A DNA stretch of 64,000 nucleotides. It comes from Immersiella caudata (Eukaryota > Ascomycota > Sordariomycetes > Sordariales > Lasiosphaeriaceae). The stretch is from positions 3,286,001-3,350,000 of the forward strand of contig JAULSU010000005.1 of NCBI GenBank assembly GCA_030512335.1, given 5' to 3'. The translations under genes and the position numbers were made by a program. Under the pieces are notes generated by a model. That model was given only the letters and a program-made list of their open reading frames with translations. It did not search any database and was not told the origin of the DNA. Positions 22,474 to 32,236 of this stretch are shown here, in pieces. Position 1 is the stretch's first letter. Every line of letters begins with the position of its first letter.

Positions 22474-23535
22474 CTAGTTCATGGCCAGCTGGCGAGGGTG
22501 CTTCCTTCCCTTGCCCGGCTTGGCCGCCTTTGTGGTCACAGGGCTTCCCGCTGTGACTGTCACGATGACCGGTCCCGCGCAGCCAGCAGCCTTGGAGGAG
22601 GTCTGTGCCGCGGTGGTGGTAGTAGCCGGGCGAGTAGCAGCAGCAGAGGTGGTGCTGGCCGCGAGGGTGGTAGGCACAGCCGCGTTGGTGGTGGTAGCAG
22701 GAGGGGTCGCAATCGGGCCGGCAGCGGAGCCAGTAATGGCGGTGGCAGAGGCGGTGATTGCCGAGGATCCCTGAGGGTTGGGAGCCGCTCCGGCCACCAG
22801 AGCAGGGCCAGGGATGGGGTACGAAGTGAGGGAGCGGTAGATGTTGAAGAGGATACCCGCGTCGTTGGGGGTGTAGAGCGCAGTACCCTTCACACCGGCG
22901 GGTCTGGCGCTGCCGCTGCCGGTAACCTGCAGGTTAAAGCACTGCGGGTAGTTCTGCGCGCCGTTCTGCTGGTTGCCGCTGTGCAGGGCGATGATCTCGT
23001 GGCGGAGGACGTAGAAACCGGGGGCAATCGACTCGGGGATCCTGACCATCCACGAGTTCTTGTTGGCGATGAGCTGGTCCGAGGCCCAGATGCCGGGGGC
23101 ATTGGAGCCATCGACTAGGCCGGCTTCATCAATCTTGAAGAACTCAAGAGAGGTCTTGTCGACGGTCTCGCAACCGGAAGACCCGCAGTTGGCGAGGTAG
23201 TCGATGATGGGACCCTTGTGGGACTCGGGCCAGGTGTCCCACTGGAGGAAGATGGAGTCGCCCGCGGCTACTACGGCGTGACCCTTGGCGTTGGTGGCGG
23301 ACCTGTGGCAGATGATGTCGGGGGAAGCGAAGTTCTCAGGGCCCACGAAGCCGTTGTCGGTGTTGGCTGCGGTCCAACCAGCGACCGTAGGGGGGTTTTG
23401 CTGGTAGGGGAAGACGAAGGGGAGGAACCCGCTGTACGACTCGCCGTTGATGACCAAGTTTGTGACATGGCCATGAGCCGCCACTGTCGCGGCTCCAGCC
23501 AGGGCGGCGATGAGAGCAGAAGTCGAGTAGGGCAT
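22474..23535 (-). CDS. AA9 lytic polysaccharide monooxygenase (formerly GH61)
   Basis: A single exon of 353 residues. Cleavage of the signal peptide after AATVAA (residue 20) exposes His21, the N-terminal His that every AA9 needs for its copper brace. The second copper His is His106 (WPESHKGP) and the axial Tyr is Tyr197 in QNYPQCF, with His185 and Gln195 of the second sphere also visible. The enzyme oxidatively cleaves cellulose or related beta-glucans outside the cell, using O2 or H2O2 and an electron donor. After the catalytic domain (to about residue 250) comes an Ala/Thr-rich linker of roughly 80 residues and a basic end (KAAKPGKGRKHPRQ) in place of a CBM1. It neighbours the GH74 xyloglucanase on the same strand. 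C1 or C4 regioselectivity is not evident. Confidence 0.95.
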   Translation of the reverse strand: MPYSTSALIAALAGAATVAAHGHVTNLVINGESYSGFLPFVFPYQQNPPTVAGWTAANTDNGFVGPENFASPDIICHRSATNAKGHAVVAAGDSIFLQWDTWPESHKGPIIDYLANCGSSGCETVDKTSLEFFKIDEAGLVDGSNAPGIWASDQLIANKNSWMVRIPESIAPGFYVLRHEIIALHSGNQQNGAQNYPQCFNLQVTGSGSARPAGVKGTALYTPNDAGILFNIYRSLTSYPIPGPALVAGAAPNPQGSSAITASATAITGSAAGPIATPPATTTNAAVPTTLAASTTSAAATRPATTTTAAQTSSKAAGCAGPVIVTVTAGSPVTTKAAKPGKGRKHPRQLAMN

Positions 23536-23595
23536 ATTGGATGTGGGGTTTGGAAGGTGTGAAATCCTGCTCGAGGGATGTTGTTTGGGATGTTA

Positions 23596-23604
23596 CCGGC
23601 TAGC
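23596..23604. promoter_or_regulatory. Motif ccggctagc upstream of the AA9 start
   Basis: Identical to the 9-mer upstream of the GH74 gene, here 61 bases before the ATG. It contains GGCTAG, a match to the XlnR/Xyr1 GGCTAR core. A shared regulator is possible but unproven. Confidence 0.3.
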
Positions 23605-23799
23605 GGAGGGAATGGATGGTCAAATGTTGTTAAAAAGAGAGACGAGACGAAGAAAGCCTTCAGTCAATGAAGCGAGTGTATACAGAAAGAATGTGTTGAT
23701 CAAGAAAGAATGGAAGCCCAAAGCCTGGTGAGGAGGAGAAGGAAACAGACAACAACCATGGGCTTCATGAGGCTCTTATGTACTGCATGTCAACCCCCT

Positions 23800-23819
23800 C
23801 CCCCCCCCCCCCCCCCCCC
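23800..23819. repeat. Homopolymer of 20 C
   Basis: An unbroken run of C preceded by ccccct, upstream of the AA9 gene. Such tracts vary in length between strains and are prone to sequencing error. Confidence 0.9.
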
Positions 23820-25635
23820 TTTGCTGCCTTCTAGGCCACACCATCGGAACCTACCATTACCACCAAGGGACTGAGAAAAGGATGGCGTGATGGGTCTATG
23901 GAAAGCGATGATAGATTCAGGGGTTTCAGTGAAATTGAGCCGCCGACGAGCAGGGAGGCGGCCCTAGAATCGCATCGCCGGTAAGGATCATTTGAGGATC
24001 AACGGATTGGCAGCATGGCCTGTGCAGTTGCTGGCCCCTGCTGACAGCTCCCTCGGCTCTGTTGTTGACAGCGGTTGGCAGTTCCAAGCGACGGGTGACT
24101 ATCCCAATGCGACAAGGCGGCCATGATTGGTGCGACGGGAGGCGGCCGCTAAGATGGTCGCTGTGCCTAAGAACCAGGCGTGCCAGGGAGGCATGACTTT
24201 CAGGCTTTCTTCGCCTGATGTTGGGAATCCTCCCCCCGCGACATGAAACTTGGACGTTGATGAAATGGGTCGAAGGTGGGGTTTGCATTGTGGTGCGCCA
24301 TCTACTCACCTCTCAGGGGCTCGGTTAAGAATCTGGGACACGCCAATGACCGCTTCTCCCGCTCTTCCCTCAACATTGGGGTCCTCATGCGCCGCTGCAT
24401 GTGGATGGCGGGGATGGGAGATGGACGAGAAATACTTTGTCACATAGCATAAAGACCAGTCGATCTTGAGGCTGTGGTGAGGTTGAACGGCAGGTTACAC
24501 AGCCCGCGCCTTGGAGATCGCTGCTGGCCCGGTAGGTAGTATCCGCGAAACGGCGCTGAGCGGCGCAGGGAGCGGACTCGCTACCGGGCATCCTTCCAAT
24601 GCTGCCCTTCCTCTTCCCGGTTGCTCGGGAGTTGCTAGTCTGATGCGGGCAATAAAGTCGTGGCGGTGGCTTGACTTTTCGTGGGGTCACTCATCGTGTC
24701 TTCTTTTTGTGATGGGTTGCGGACGGTGTGGCTTCCTTGTGCTGTACTCCTGCCCTTCAGGCCACGTTAGAGTTTGACATGTCGGCGAGTGAGTCGCACC
24801 GATCAGCAGCGGCATCTCATGAATATGTGGCTTGACATGAGATTTCATGATGTCGACAAGCCATCAAGGCTCATCTGATATTCGTCGCCATTTTGAGAGG
24901 TCGCGGAAATCAGCAACTCACCAGCTTCTGCGAGGAGAGACACATGCAGTCCGAGTGGGTGATCCTGGAAGCTCGAAGCTGCCCGTCTGCGTACCTGCGA
25001 ACACCCAGGCCCGCGCTAAATCCCGGCCTATCAGGGCAGCTCATGGAGCTCATGTGGGGCCGTCCGGTTTTCTGGGTGTCAGAGACTTCTATCCAGGCTC
25101 CACCCAAGTGAGGATGCCGCTCTATTGCCTATTGCTCATACCGGTGACGATTTCGGCGTTTGGAGCATCGCGAAAACAGATTCGAGACTAACGTCCTTTG
25201 GTACCGCAATTCTATGCTCAGAACTGCGTAAACCCATAAAATATCTGGTATTGAAGAAAGTTGGCAAGTACTCCGACTTGCTCTTTCCTGCCGTGTCTGT
25301 GCATTCCGAGGACCCTCTCGGCAAGCGGCAGCTACCTTACCAGTTTGCTTTTCTTCGCGCCTCAGCGACCGTCATCCACCCCGCAATTCATACTTTTTAC
25401 ACCATCTTATTGGGTTGAGGCCACTTGCAAAGGTTTGTAAGGCGAAGACTCACACCGGGAGAGCTCGTGCTAATTCCTCAGGTACGGCTTTGTTTGTGAT
25501 ATGTGTTCCGTAGTCACCTAATCTTCGGGTCTACATGGAACACAAAAAGGGCCCAATGTCCATATCACTCCTCCTCTCGGTCATTCCCAACACCCCTCTC
25601 CTTCGTTCTCACTACCCTTCCCCGTCACTCTCACC

Positions 25636-28062
25636 ATGGACTCACAGAAACCATCAAACTCTCCACCAGTCACTAACGCGAAGCCTCCTCCTAGGGCTAC
25701 GGCGCCTATTGTTCTCAAGGCTTTAACGCCTCCACCAAGGGCTACGTCGCCTGTTATTCTCAGGGCTACAACGCCTATCCTCAAGGCTACGACCCCTTTC
25801 CCTGGGGCTACGGCGCCTCTCTTCTTCGGAAACATGGCAGATAGACCACGCCTTGACGCGCGAGCCGCAGAGCTCAAGGAAAAACTTCTACGCAGCCGGA
25901 GTACACGGACACCCAACAATAACCACAGTCTGACACCTGCTAGTATCCGTCCGCCCCCCTTACAGACCGGCCTCCCTCAGCCTCCCATCCCGCCATTTGA
26001 GGATGAGGGAGAGGATATAGCCGACTTGATCAAGTCTATTTCGGCTCAGAGTCCCCCTGGCCCGCCAATCACTACTAATGATAAACAAACTATCAACCAG
26101 ACGGTCAAACAACCCGTCAAGTCTGTCCCAGCCACCGCCCCTGTTTCTTCCATCAATGCGTCCAGCCAGCCCGCTCCCATTTCTCCAGCCCAGCCCGTCC
26201 CAGGGTTGGGTCCCCAGACCAAGACACCGGTCGTAAACAGACCTATCAAGACTAACTTATCGCCGGAGGGAGAAGTTATGAAGGATGTCTCCGTCAAGAG
26301 AGAACAGCCTTCGCCAACCGAGAAAGCCACGCCATTGCCTGTATACCAGCCGAAACAAACCGCCCCCTCTTCTGTCCCCAAAAACATCCGTGAGAAAGAG
26401 AAGTCTCAGTTCACGCCCACCAAGCAGCCTGTGGTCGTGCCAGAGTATCGGGGGGGCGGTCAATCCGGCCCTGCATCCACATCTGTGGCCGGCGTTACTG
26501 CACGCGAGGGAGGTCGGAACCAAGAGTCCATCAGCGATACCAATGCACGAAAAGCGAGCAGCTCTACGAATGGAAATTCTCTGAACACCAGCAACCATAT
26601 ACAGGGTGCTGAAAACGCTCTTACCCGTCTCCTTGAGCGAGACGCAGACCTGAGGGACTGGTTGATAATGACGAATTACCACGATATTGAGTTGCGAAAC
26701 CGAAAACTTGAGAGACACCGCAAGGCGGCTGCGCTCGCCGCTGAGAAGGAGAGAATCGAGGTCGAACAGCGGAAACTGATGGAGGAGGATGAACTTGATC
26801 GCATGCAAGGCATCGCACCTACAAGTGTTACGCCAGTCCCGAACAGCACTCTTTTTGCCGCGCCAACAAAACGTACGAACAGCTCAAAGGACGGCAACCA
26901 ACTGGTTCCAGCAAAGAGATCAACTTTGGAACAGTACCGGCGACGTCCAGAACCACAGCCATATTCGCATCGGAGGACCCCTAGTCGTGAACCCTCGCCA
27001 GCTCGCAAGAGACCTCGGCAATACTCGCCGCGTCCGCCCGACTACCGCGGCCCGCCCCACAACATGCGTCGTCGACGTTCAGATTTCAGCGAGCATGCTG
27101 ATCAGGACCGTGAGCGGCGACATGATAGTGGATACGATGACCGCCACCGTGAGGTAGATCTGGACGGCCCTCCTATCGATATCGATTTGGGCCGCAAGGG
27201 AGGTCAGTTACCTTCTCGCTCCTTCCACCATTTCTCACGCCCTTGAGGCTCTGAAGCTCTTGGTACTTGGAGGTGATGAATCCTGCCTATCTCTCTGTTG
27301 CCCCGGTTCGTGGAGCGGAAGTCATGTCATTTTTCGTTTGTTCTGCCGCGGTTTTGCCTTTCCAGTCGCGGTAGGCTTGTGGGTGGCTGACCTCTCAGCA
27401 TCAGACACCCGTTTCTTTATCGTCAAGTCCTTCAATGAGCAGAACGTCCAGCGATGTATGGAGGACGTAAGTCGTCCCCCCCATCTTTCTTTACGGCTGG
27501 CGCCATCTATATCTATGCTGATAATATCTACGTATAGGGAGTCTGGGCTACTCAAGTCCACAACGTCCAAACTCTTACCAAGGCCTTTGCCGATTGCAAG
27601 CACGTTATTTTGTTCTTTTCAGTCAACCGCTCCAAAGCTTTTCAGGGGTACGCACGGATGGCTACGACGCCCTCGCCAGATACTCCGCACCCCCGTTGGA
27701 TACATAACATCAACTGGGAGACGTCACATCCCTTTCGTGTGCAATGGCTCAGCAAAATAGAGGTCCAGTTTTACCATATTGGCCACATCAAAAATCCTTA
27801 TAACGAAGGGAACGCTGTTCTTGTTGGTAAAGACGGCCAAGAAGTTGAAGAGGAGTGTGGCCGCAGACTCCTGAAAGACATGTTTGCTATCGGCGAGGCC
27901 AAGTACCAAAGCAAATATGGCCCTGTCAGGAAACATGATCGGCGTGATGAGAGGAACGGGAGGCGTGATGACAGAGACGAGAGGGACGACGACGGTCGGC
28001 CGAGATATGTTAAGAGGGAAGGTGGGGAGGTGTTTGACTACGTGGAGAGAGACAGGCGTTGA
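25636..28062 (+). CDS. YTH-domain RNA-binding protein (m6A reader, YTHDC1-like)
   Basis: Three exons, 25636-27202, 27399-27466 and 27538-28062, 719 residues. The first 500 residues are Pro/Ser/Thr-rich and disordered, with a charged helix (LRNRKLERHRKAAALAAEKE) and then an Arg/Ser/Pro-rich region. The YTH domain begins at about residue 524 (SDTRFFIVKSFNEQNV) and runs to about 670. Trp548 (GVWATQ) and Trp599 (HPRWIHN) match two cage residues that hold N6-methyladenosine, and KNPYNEG and GKDGQEVEEECG are typical of the YTHDC1/Mmi1 branch rather than YTHDF. The tail is Arg/Asp-rich. It should bind methylated or specific RNA in the nucleus. The 196-nt first intron and 71-nt second intron both interrupt the domain start and restore it exactly. 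The C-terminal coding repeat is duplicated just beyond the stop codon. Confidence 0.92.
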
Positions 28063-28170
28063 TGATCAGACAGGCCTCGTGGCTGGCCGAGATACATCAA
28101 GAGAGAAGAGGGGGAGGTGTTTGACTGAAGGGAAAGAGGCATAGATGGATGGTCATACAGGCTTCACGGA
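27998..28170 (+). repeat. Degenerate tandem duplication, 87-bp period, across the YTH stop codon
   Basis: The sequence cgagatatgttaagag at 28001 recurs as cgagatacatcaagag at 28088, and gaggtgtttgact at 28027 recurs at 28114. The period is 87 bases (29 codons). The first copy codes for the last 20 residues of the YTH protein and the second is after the stop; the similarity continues to about 28170. Confidence 0.7.
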
Positions 28171-29683
28171 TGACAGTGGAGGCCTCTGTCTTTAGATACA
28201 GTGCCTTAGGTCAAGCTTGGGAAGAGTCTGATCACTGGAAGGGAGGGAGACGTGGATATTTGACACGCCTCACCGACTATAGCGAAGGCGCCTGTCTTTC
28301 CATATTATGCATTGGGGGATGCCCTGGGTAAATCTCTGAGACATTATAATAATGCATTGTGTGAAAAGCGTAGACGTTTAGTACATAGATGGTAGGCCTC
28401 CGCGAATTACATTATGGCTTGGAGCTGAAGCATGACACACATAGACCTGTTCTAGAGAGAGCTTCAGGTAATACCCCCAAGGGTCCATAAGTCTAACTGA
28501 ACAGATCAAATGAACGACGGCAGTCATTTGCAAATATGGATGACAAAAAGCAGGGGGATTTCAAGATGTCCATCCCTTCCAGAAGCCCAGTTCACTCTCT
28601 TTGAAACGGCAGCGAAGTTGTCTTCTTGCATGGTTGGGGCGCATCCAATCATCATGTGATGGATGCACACTTGTATGTATTTTCTGAAGGCATTTCGACC
28701 AGTTTGTTGTGGCATCTCCTGCTTGATCTCGCAGATGACGGGTGAATGCAGTTGACAGATGGTTGCATTCCGGAGGGTTCGTGATGCTTGTCTCACCATG
28801 GCTCGCGCTCACCTTGGTGGGGCCACCTGACAGGGATCAGTGGTCCCTGATCGGCCAGATCTCGAGGTCCCCCACATGAAGATCCCGTCACCCAATTGGA
28901 TCCTGAGTTTTTCCCCTGGTGCTGCAAAAGAGCTGCAGCTGCTGCAATGTGCAGTTGAGGTGGCGTGCAACCCATCAAAAGGACGTCCTCGATCTGTCCC
29001 TCGGATACCTTATGCAGCTCACAATGTGCAACGGCGATGCGTACGTGTCGAGTACACGTCAATCCACGACACGGCCGGGCAGCCAGCCAAATGCGGTCTT
29101 GTTTCCCTTTTTTTTTTAAGCGCACAGACGGATGCGTTCTGGACAGCCTGGGCGGAATGTCCGGCTGAACAGTCGTCGCTGTGACAGGCTCATTTCCATC
29201 AGATGAGAAATGTCATGGGGTGGCCTTAATCAGCCCCTGACTGAGGTGACCCATGGGTTACCTTTCGCTTGCTCAACAAACAAAGTGCCTCTTTCCCTTT
29301 CCCTTCTAACCATTTCTCACATTCCCTTACCCTTCATGATATCGTCGTCTGCTGCTTGGAGCCAGAGTCAAAGCTCGAAACGCTGACTGCGAGCTTTCTC
29401 TCCACACCCTGACGGAAGACCATGAGCCCAGAAGCAGGGTCCACCTCTCTTGTCAGGAACTTCCCGCACCACACCGGTGCAGCCCTCTAAAAAATTCTCG
29501 CATTTCCCGAAATTTGCTGAATCGACGCCCTAGCCCGACCCACCCAGCGCCAAGATCATTTTCCAGCCCAAACCAAACAAGCCCCGACTCAACTTTCCAC
29601 TCCGGGCCCCGCCCGTTCCCGGCTCCGAATCCTCCACCACCGCCTTACGGCCCGGCTCCGGCTCCGGCCTCACAGCCACAACC
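28063..29683. other. Intergenic region, no gene seen
   Basis: Apart from the degenerate repeats just after the YTH gene (a further weak likeness exists between about 28185 and 28295), I see no gene. The 300 bases before 29684 are C-rich and A-poor, like a promoter and leader of the next gene. Confidence 0.45.
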
Positions 29684-30484
29684 ATGCGCTGGACCGGCAA
29701 CCCCTTCTTCCACCCCAAATCCAAACCACCTCCCCCCGCCGCCACCACCGCCTCCGACGAAGAATCCGCCCTCCCCCCATCACCACCCTCAGAAGGAAAC
29801 GACCCTCCCTCAGAAGAGCCCTCAACCCCCCTCCTGCTGCGCCCGACCCCCTCCTTCACTCTGCACCAAATCTTCTACATTTTCGTCATCGACTCCCTCG
29901 GCGCCGGCATCTTGTCAGGAGCAATCAACTTCGCAGTAGCCTACGCAATGTACACCACCCAAGACACCGTCGCTAATCCCATCCGGCTATTCCAACTACC
30001 CAACACCCTCGCTGGAGATGCCGGTGTGACTATTATCCTACAGAATATCATCACCTGGTTGATCGAGCTGGTATTGGTGAATCGGGACTTGGCAAAGGGG
30101 GCGATTGCGCCGATTGGGTTTATTCCTCAGCCGGACGGGAAATGGGCTAGGTGGTTCATGTTTTTGGATCGGCAGAAGGAGGCGGATAGGCCCGGAGGGA
30201 GAGGGCACTGGGTTAGTTTTATGTTTTCGCAGGTACTGAGGGCGTTTATTGTGGCGGTGGCGTGCTTTGTGCTGTTTTGGGGGCCGAGCGTGGGGATATT
30301 GACGACGGTAGGGACGCGGAGTGGAGGGGATTGGGTGTTTGAGAAAACGTGGGCGCCGCAGATATTTAAGTTTGTGTTGGGGGCGGTTTTGGGCTTGGTG
30401 ACGACGCCAGCGTTTGTGGTGTTTTGGCTGGTGAGGGCGGGATGGGCGTTGCAGACGAACGGCGGCGCGGTGATGCCTAGATAG
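29684..30484 (+). CDS. DUF2456 family multi-pass membrane protein
   Basis: A single exon of 266 residues. The first 55 residues are Pro/Ser/Glu-rich and cytosolic-looking (MRWTGNPFFHPKSKPPPP). Four hydrophobic segments follow: IFYIFVIDSLGAGILSGAIN, VTIILQNIITWLIELVLV, VLRAFIVAVACFVLFWG and FVLGAVLGLVTTPAFVVFWL. Segment spacing and the conserved NRDLAKGAIAPIGF and KTWAPQIFK motifs match the fungal family called DUF2456, whose role is unknown. The ORF runs from a good ATG to TAG without introns. The 5' half uses C-rich codons and the 3' half G-rich codons. It converges on GPI18, with 139 bases between the stops. Confidence 0.8.
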   Translation: MRWTGNPFFHPKSKPPPPAATTASDEESALPPSPPSEGNDPPSEEPSTPLLLRPTPSFTLHQIFYIFVIDSLGAGILSGAINFAVAYAMYTTQDTVANPIRLFQLPNTLAGDAGVTIILQNIITWLIELVLVNRDLAKGAIAPIGFIPQPDGKWARWFMFLDRQKEADRPGGRGHWVSFMFSQVLRAFIVAVACFVLFWGPSVGILTTVGTRSGGDWVFEKTWAPQIFKFVLGAVLGLVTTPAFVVFWLVRAGWALQTNGGAVMPR

Positions 30485-30623
30485 ATTTTGAACAGAAGTT
30501 TGGAAAGGGCAAAGGGCTCAGGAACACCCGGAACTGGTTAACTACAGCATAGAGCGCATAGCATGAGAGTTATAGACATTGTAATTAGGTATAATGATGA
30601 TTGGGTATTCACATCTGCGCCGC

Positions 30624-32236
30624 TCACGCTGGTGGCAGAAAGGAGGTAAACAGCGCCCCCTGAATGGAGGCGTACGAAATCATGAAAATGACGATGCGGC
30701 TGCCCCAAGGCTCACCGCGAATGAGCTTACCCGCCACCCACCAGTACCATAGCGGATACGCAGAGGAGATGCGCGTGATGATCTGGACGTGGTAATTCGT
30801 CACAGCCATCACGGCAAGTAGCAGCTGGGCCGCCGCTGCGGAACGGACTAGCGTTGCGATACGGCCCGGCTCCGGTCCCACCACAGTGGAACCCTTCCCG
30901 ACCGGTGACTTGGCCCGCGCAGCGCTTGGGGTGCCCGACACCAAAGTTTCAGCTCCTGACCGCATCAGGATGGCCAGCATGGGTGCGGCGAGCAGGAAAA
31001 GCGGCACATTGGACAGCTTCCAGTAGCGGAGAAAGCCAACGTCCCTATGCCAAGGAGTTAGAATCAGACTCGCTCATGGAACCTCCAAAAGCAAGGGCCT
31101 CGGCCAGATTTGTGGTCTGTTGTGAATACTTACCAATAATGCCTTTGCACAAAAGTGTAGATGCTTGGCAGGTACCCCTGACACCACGGCCGCCGAGGCA
31201 CTTCGGTGGAACCGGATACCCCGGAACAGAATTGTTGATAGGCCACAGCTTGGGGTACAAGCGAGCCAGTTGCCACAGCGGCTCCGCCCACGCCGAGGGC
31301 CAAGAGCCTTCGCACGGCGTCCGCCGTCGTCAGTGAGCCTTTTTGCTGCCGTCCCAAGCTGGACGTGGAGAACAGATTGCCCACAAGCCTCGGCAGCACC
31401 TGGAGGACCTCCCATGCGAAGGGGGTGCCGTTCAGGATGCCATTGCTACGGAAAGCGGTGGCTACTCCAAACACAAGGCCCGCCAAAACAAGGTAACCAT
31501 CCTGGGCGAGGGGCTTGGCGGAGACACAACTCCGGGCGTAGAGGAGATAACCTGCGAAGGAAAACAAGGCGCAAGAGCTCTCGGCAAATGGTGAGCTGAG
31601 AAACAAGCCGGCCGGTGAGATGATATGCAAGGCTGCGCTGAGTAACGACACCAACACGGTTTGAGGGTGGTTGCGCCAGACGAGCAGGCTGAGACGGAAG
31701 AGCACCACGACGGAGAGGAGGTGGAACGTGTTGGCGACGAGAATACCCACCAGGGTCTCCAGAAGGGCCGATCCCTGGCCCTTTGAGGAGGGGCCGGAAG
31801 AGGGGTACCCAATGACGAAGCCGAGCCTGGTAAGGGCTAGATGCGGCAGAGAGATGCCGGCGGAGGTTAGCAACGGCGAGGTTGATCATCTCATCGATGG
31901 GCTGAGTGTGAGGGCTTTACCTGTTACGATAGCCCGAATGGTAATCGGCAACGCAGTGCCAAAGGCCCACTCCTGCTCGAACCGGTAGCCTCGGTGGGCT
32001 GCGCTGACATAGTAGATGGCATCCCAACTCGCAAAGCGGGAGGCCAGTTGTGCGAGGAAAGACCGGGTCAAAGGTGACTGTCGGTTGCCGAGAACAACGA
32101 GGGCGCCCGATGTGTCGTATGCGTCCCCGATACAGCTCCCGGCTGCGATGCCAAGGACAATGAGTTTCCAGGCGGAAAATGCCGCGATCAGGGTCCGGAG
32201 GGGGTGGGCGATGACATGTTGGCGATGACCTACCAT
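30624..32236 (-). CDS. gpi18: GPI mannosyltransferase 2 (PIG-V / GPI18)
   Basis: Three exons on the minus strand, 32236-31921, 31836-31134 and 31044-30624, 479 residues. The protein is a polytopic ER membrane protein with about eight hydrophobic segments. The N-terminus (HPLRTLIAAFSAWKLIVL), the FASWDAIYYVSAAHRGYRFEQEWAFG block and the SPAGLFLSSPFAESSCALFSF block are characteristic of PIG-V. The Asp of WDAIYY is the expected catalytic acid for a GT-C enzyme using dolichol-phosphate-mannose. The enzyme adds the second mannose to the GPI precursor in the ER lumen, which is needed for GPI-anchored wall proteins. The reading frame upstream begins at TTG, so I start at the first ATG (32236); both introns restore conserved sequence and have standard ends and a gctaac-type branch site in the first. 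Confidence 0.92.

Larger units (their letters stand above)
23536..25635. other. Intergenic region, no gene seen
   Basis: About 2.1 kb between the divergent AA9 and YTH genes. Only short frames with no protein-like features are present. It contains a long C tract (annotated separately) about 265 bases upstream of the AA9 start. Confidence 0.5.

Noticed and set aside
22360..23118. 252-codon plus-strand frame opposite the AA9 gene
   Set aside because: Its Arg/Gly/Ser-rich product is the shadow of the Ala/Thr linker on the other strand.
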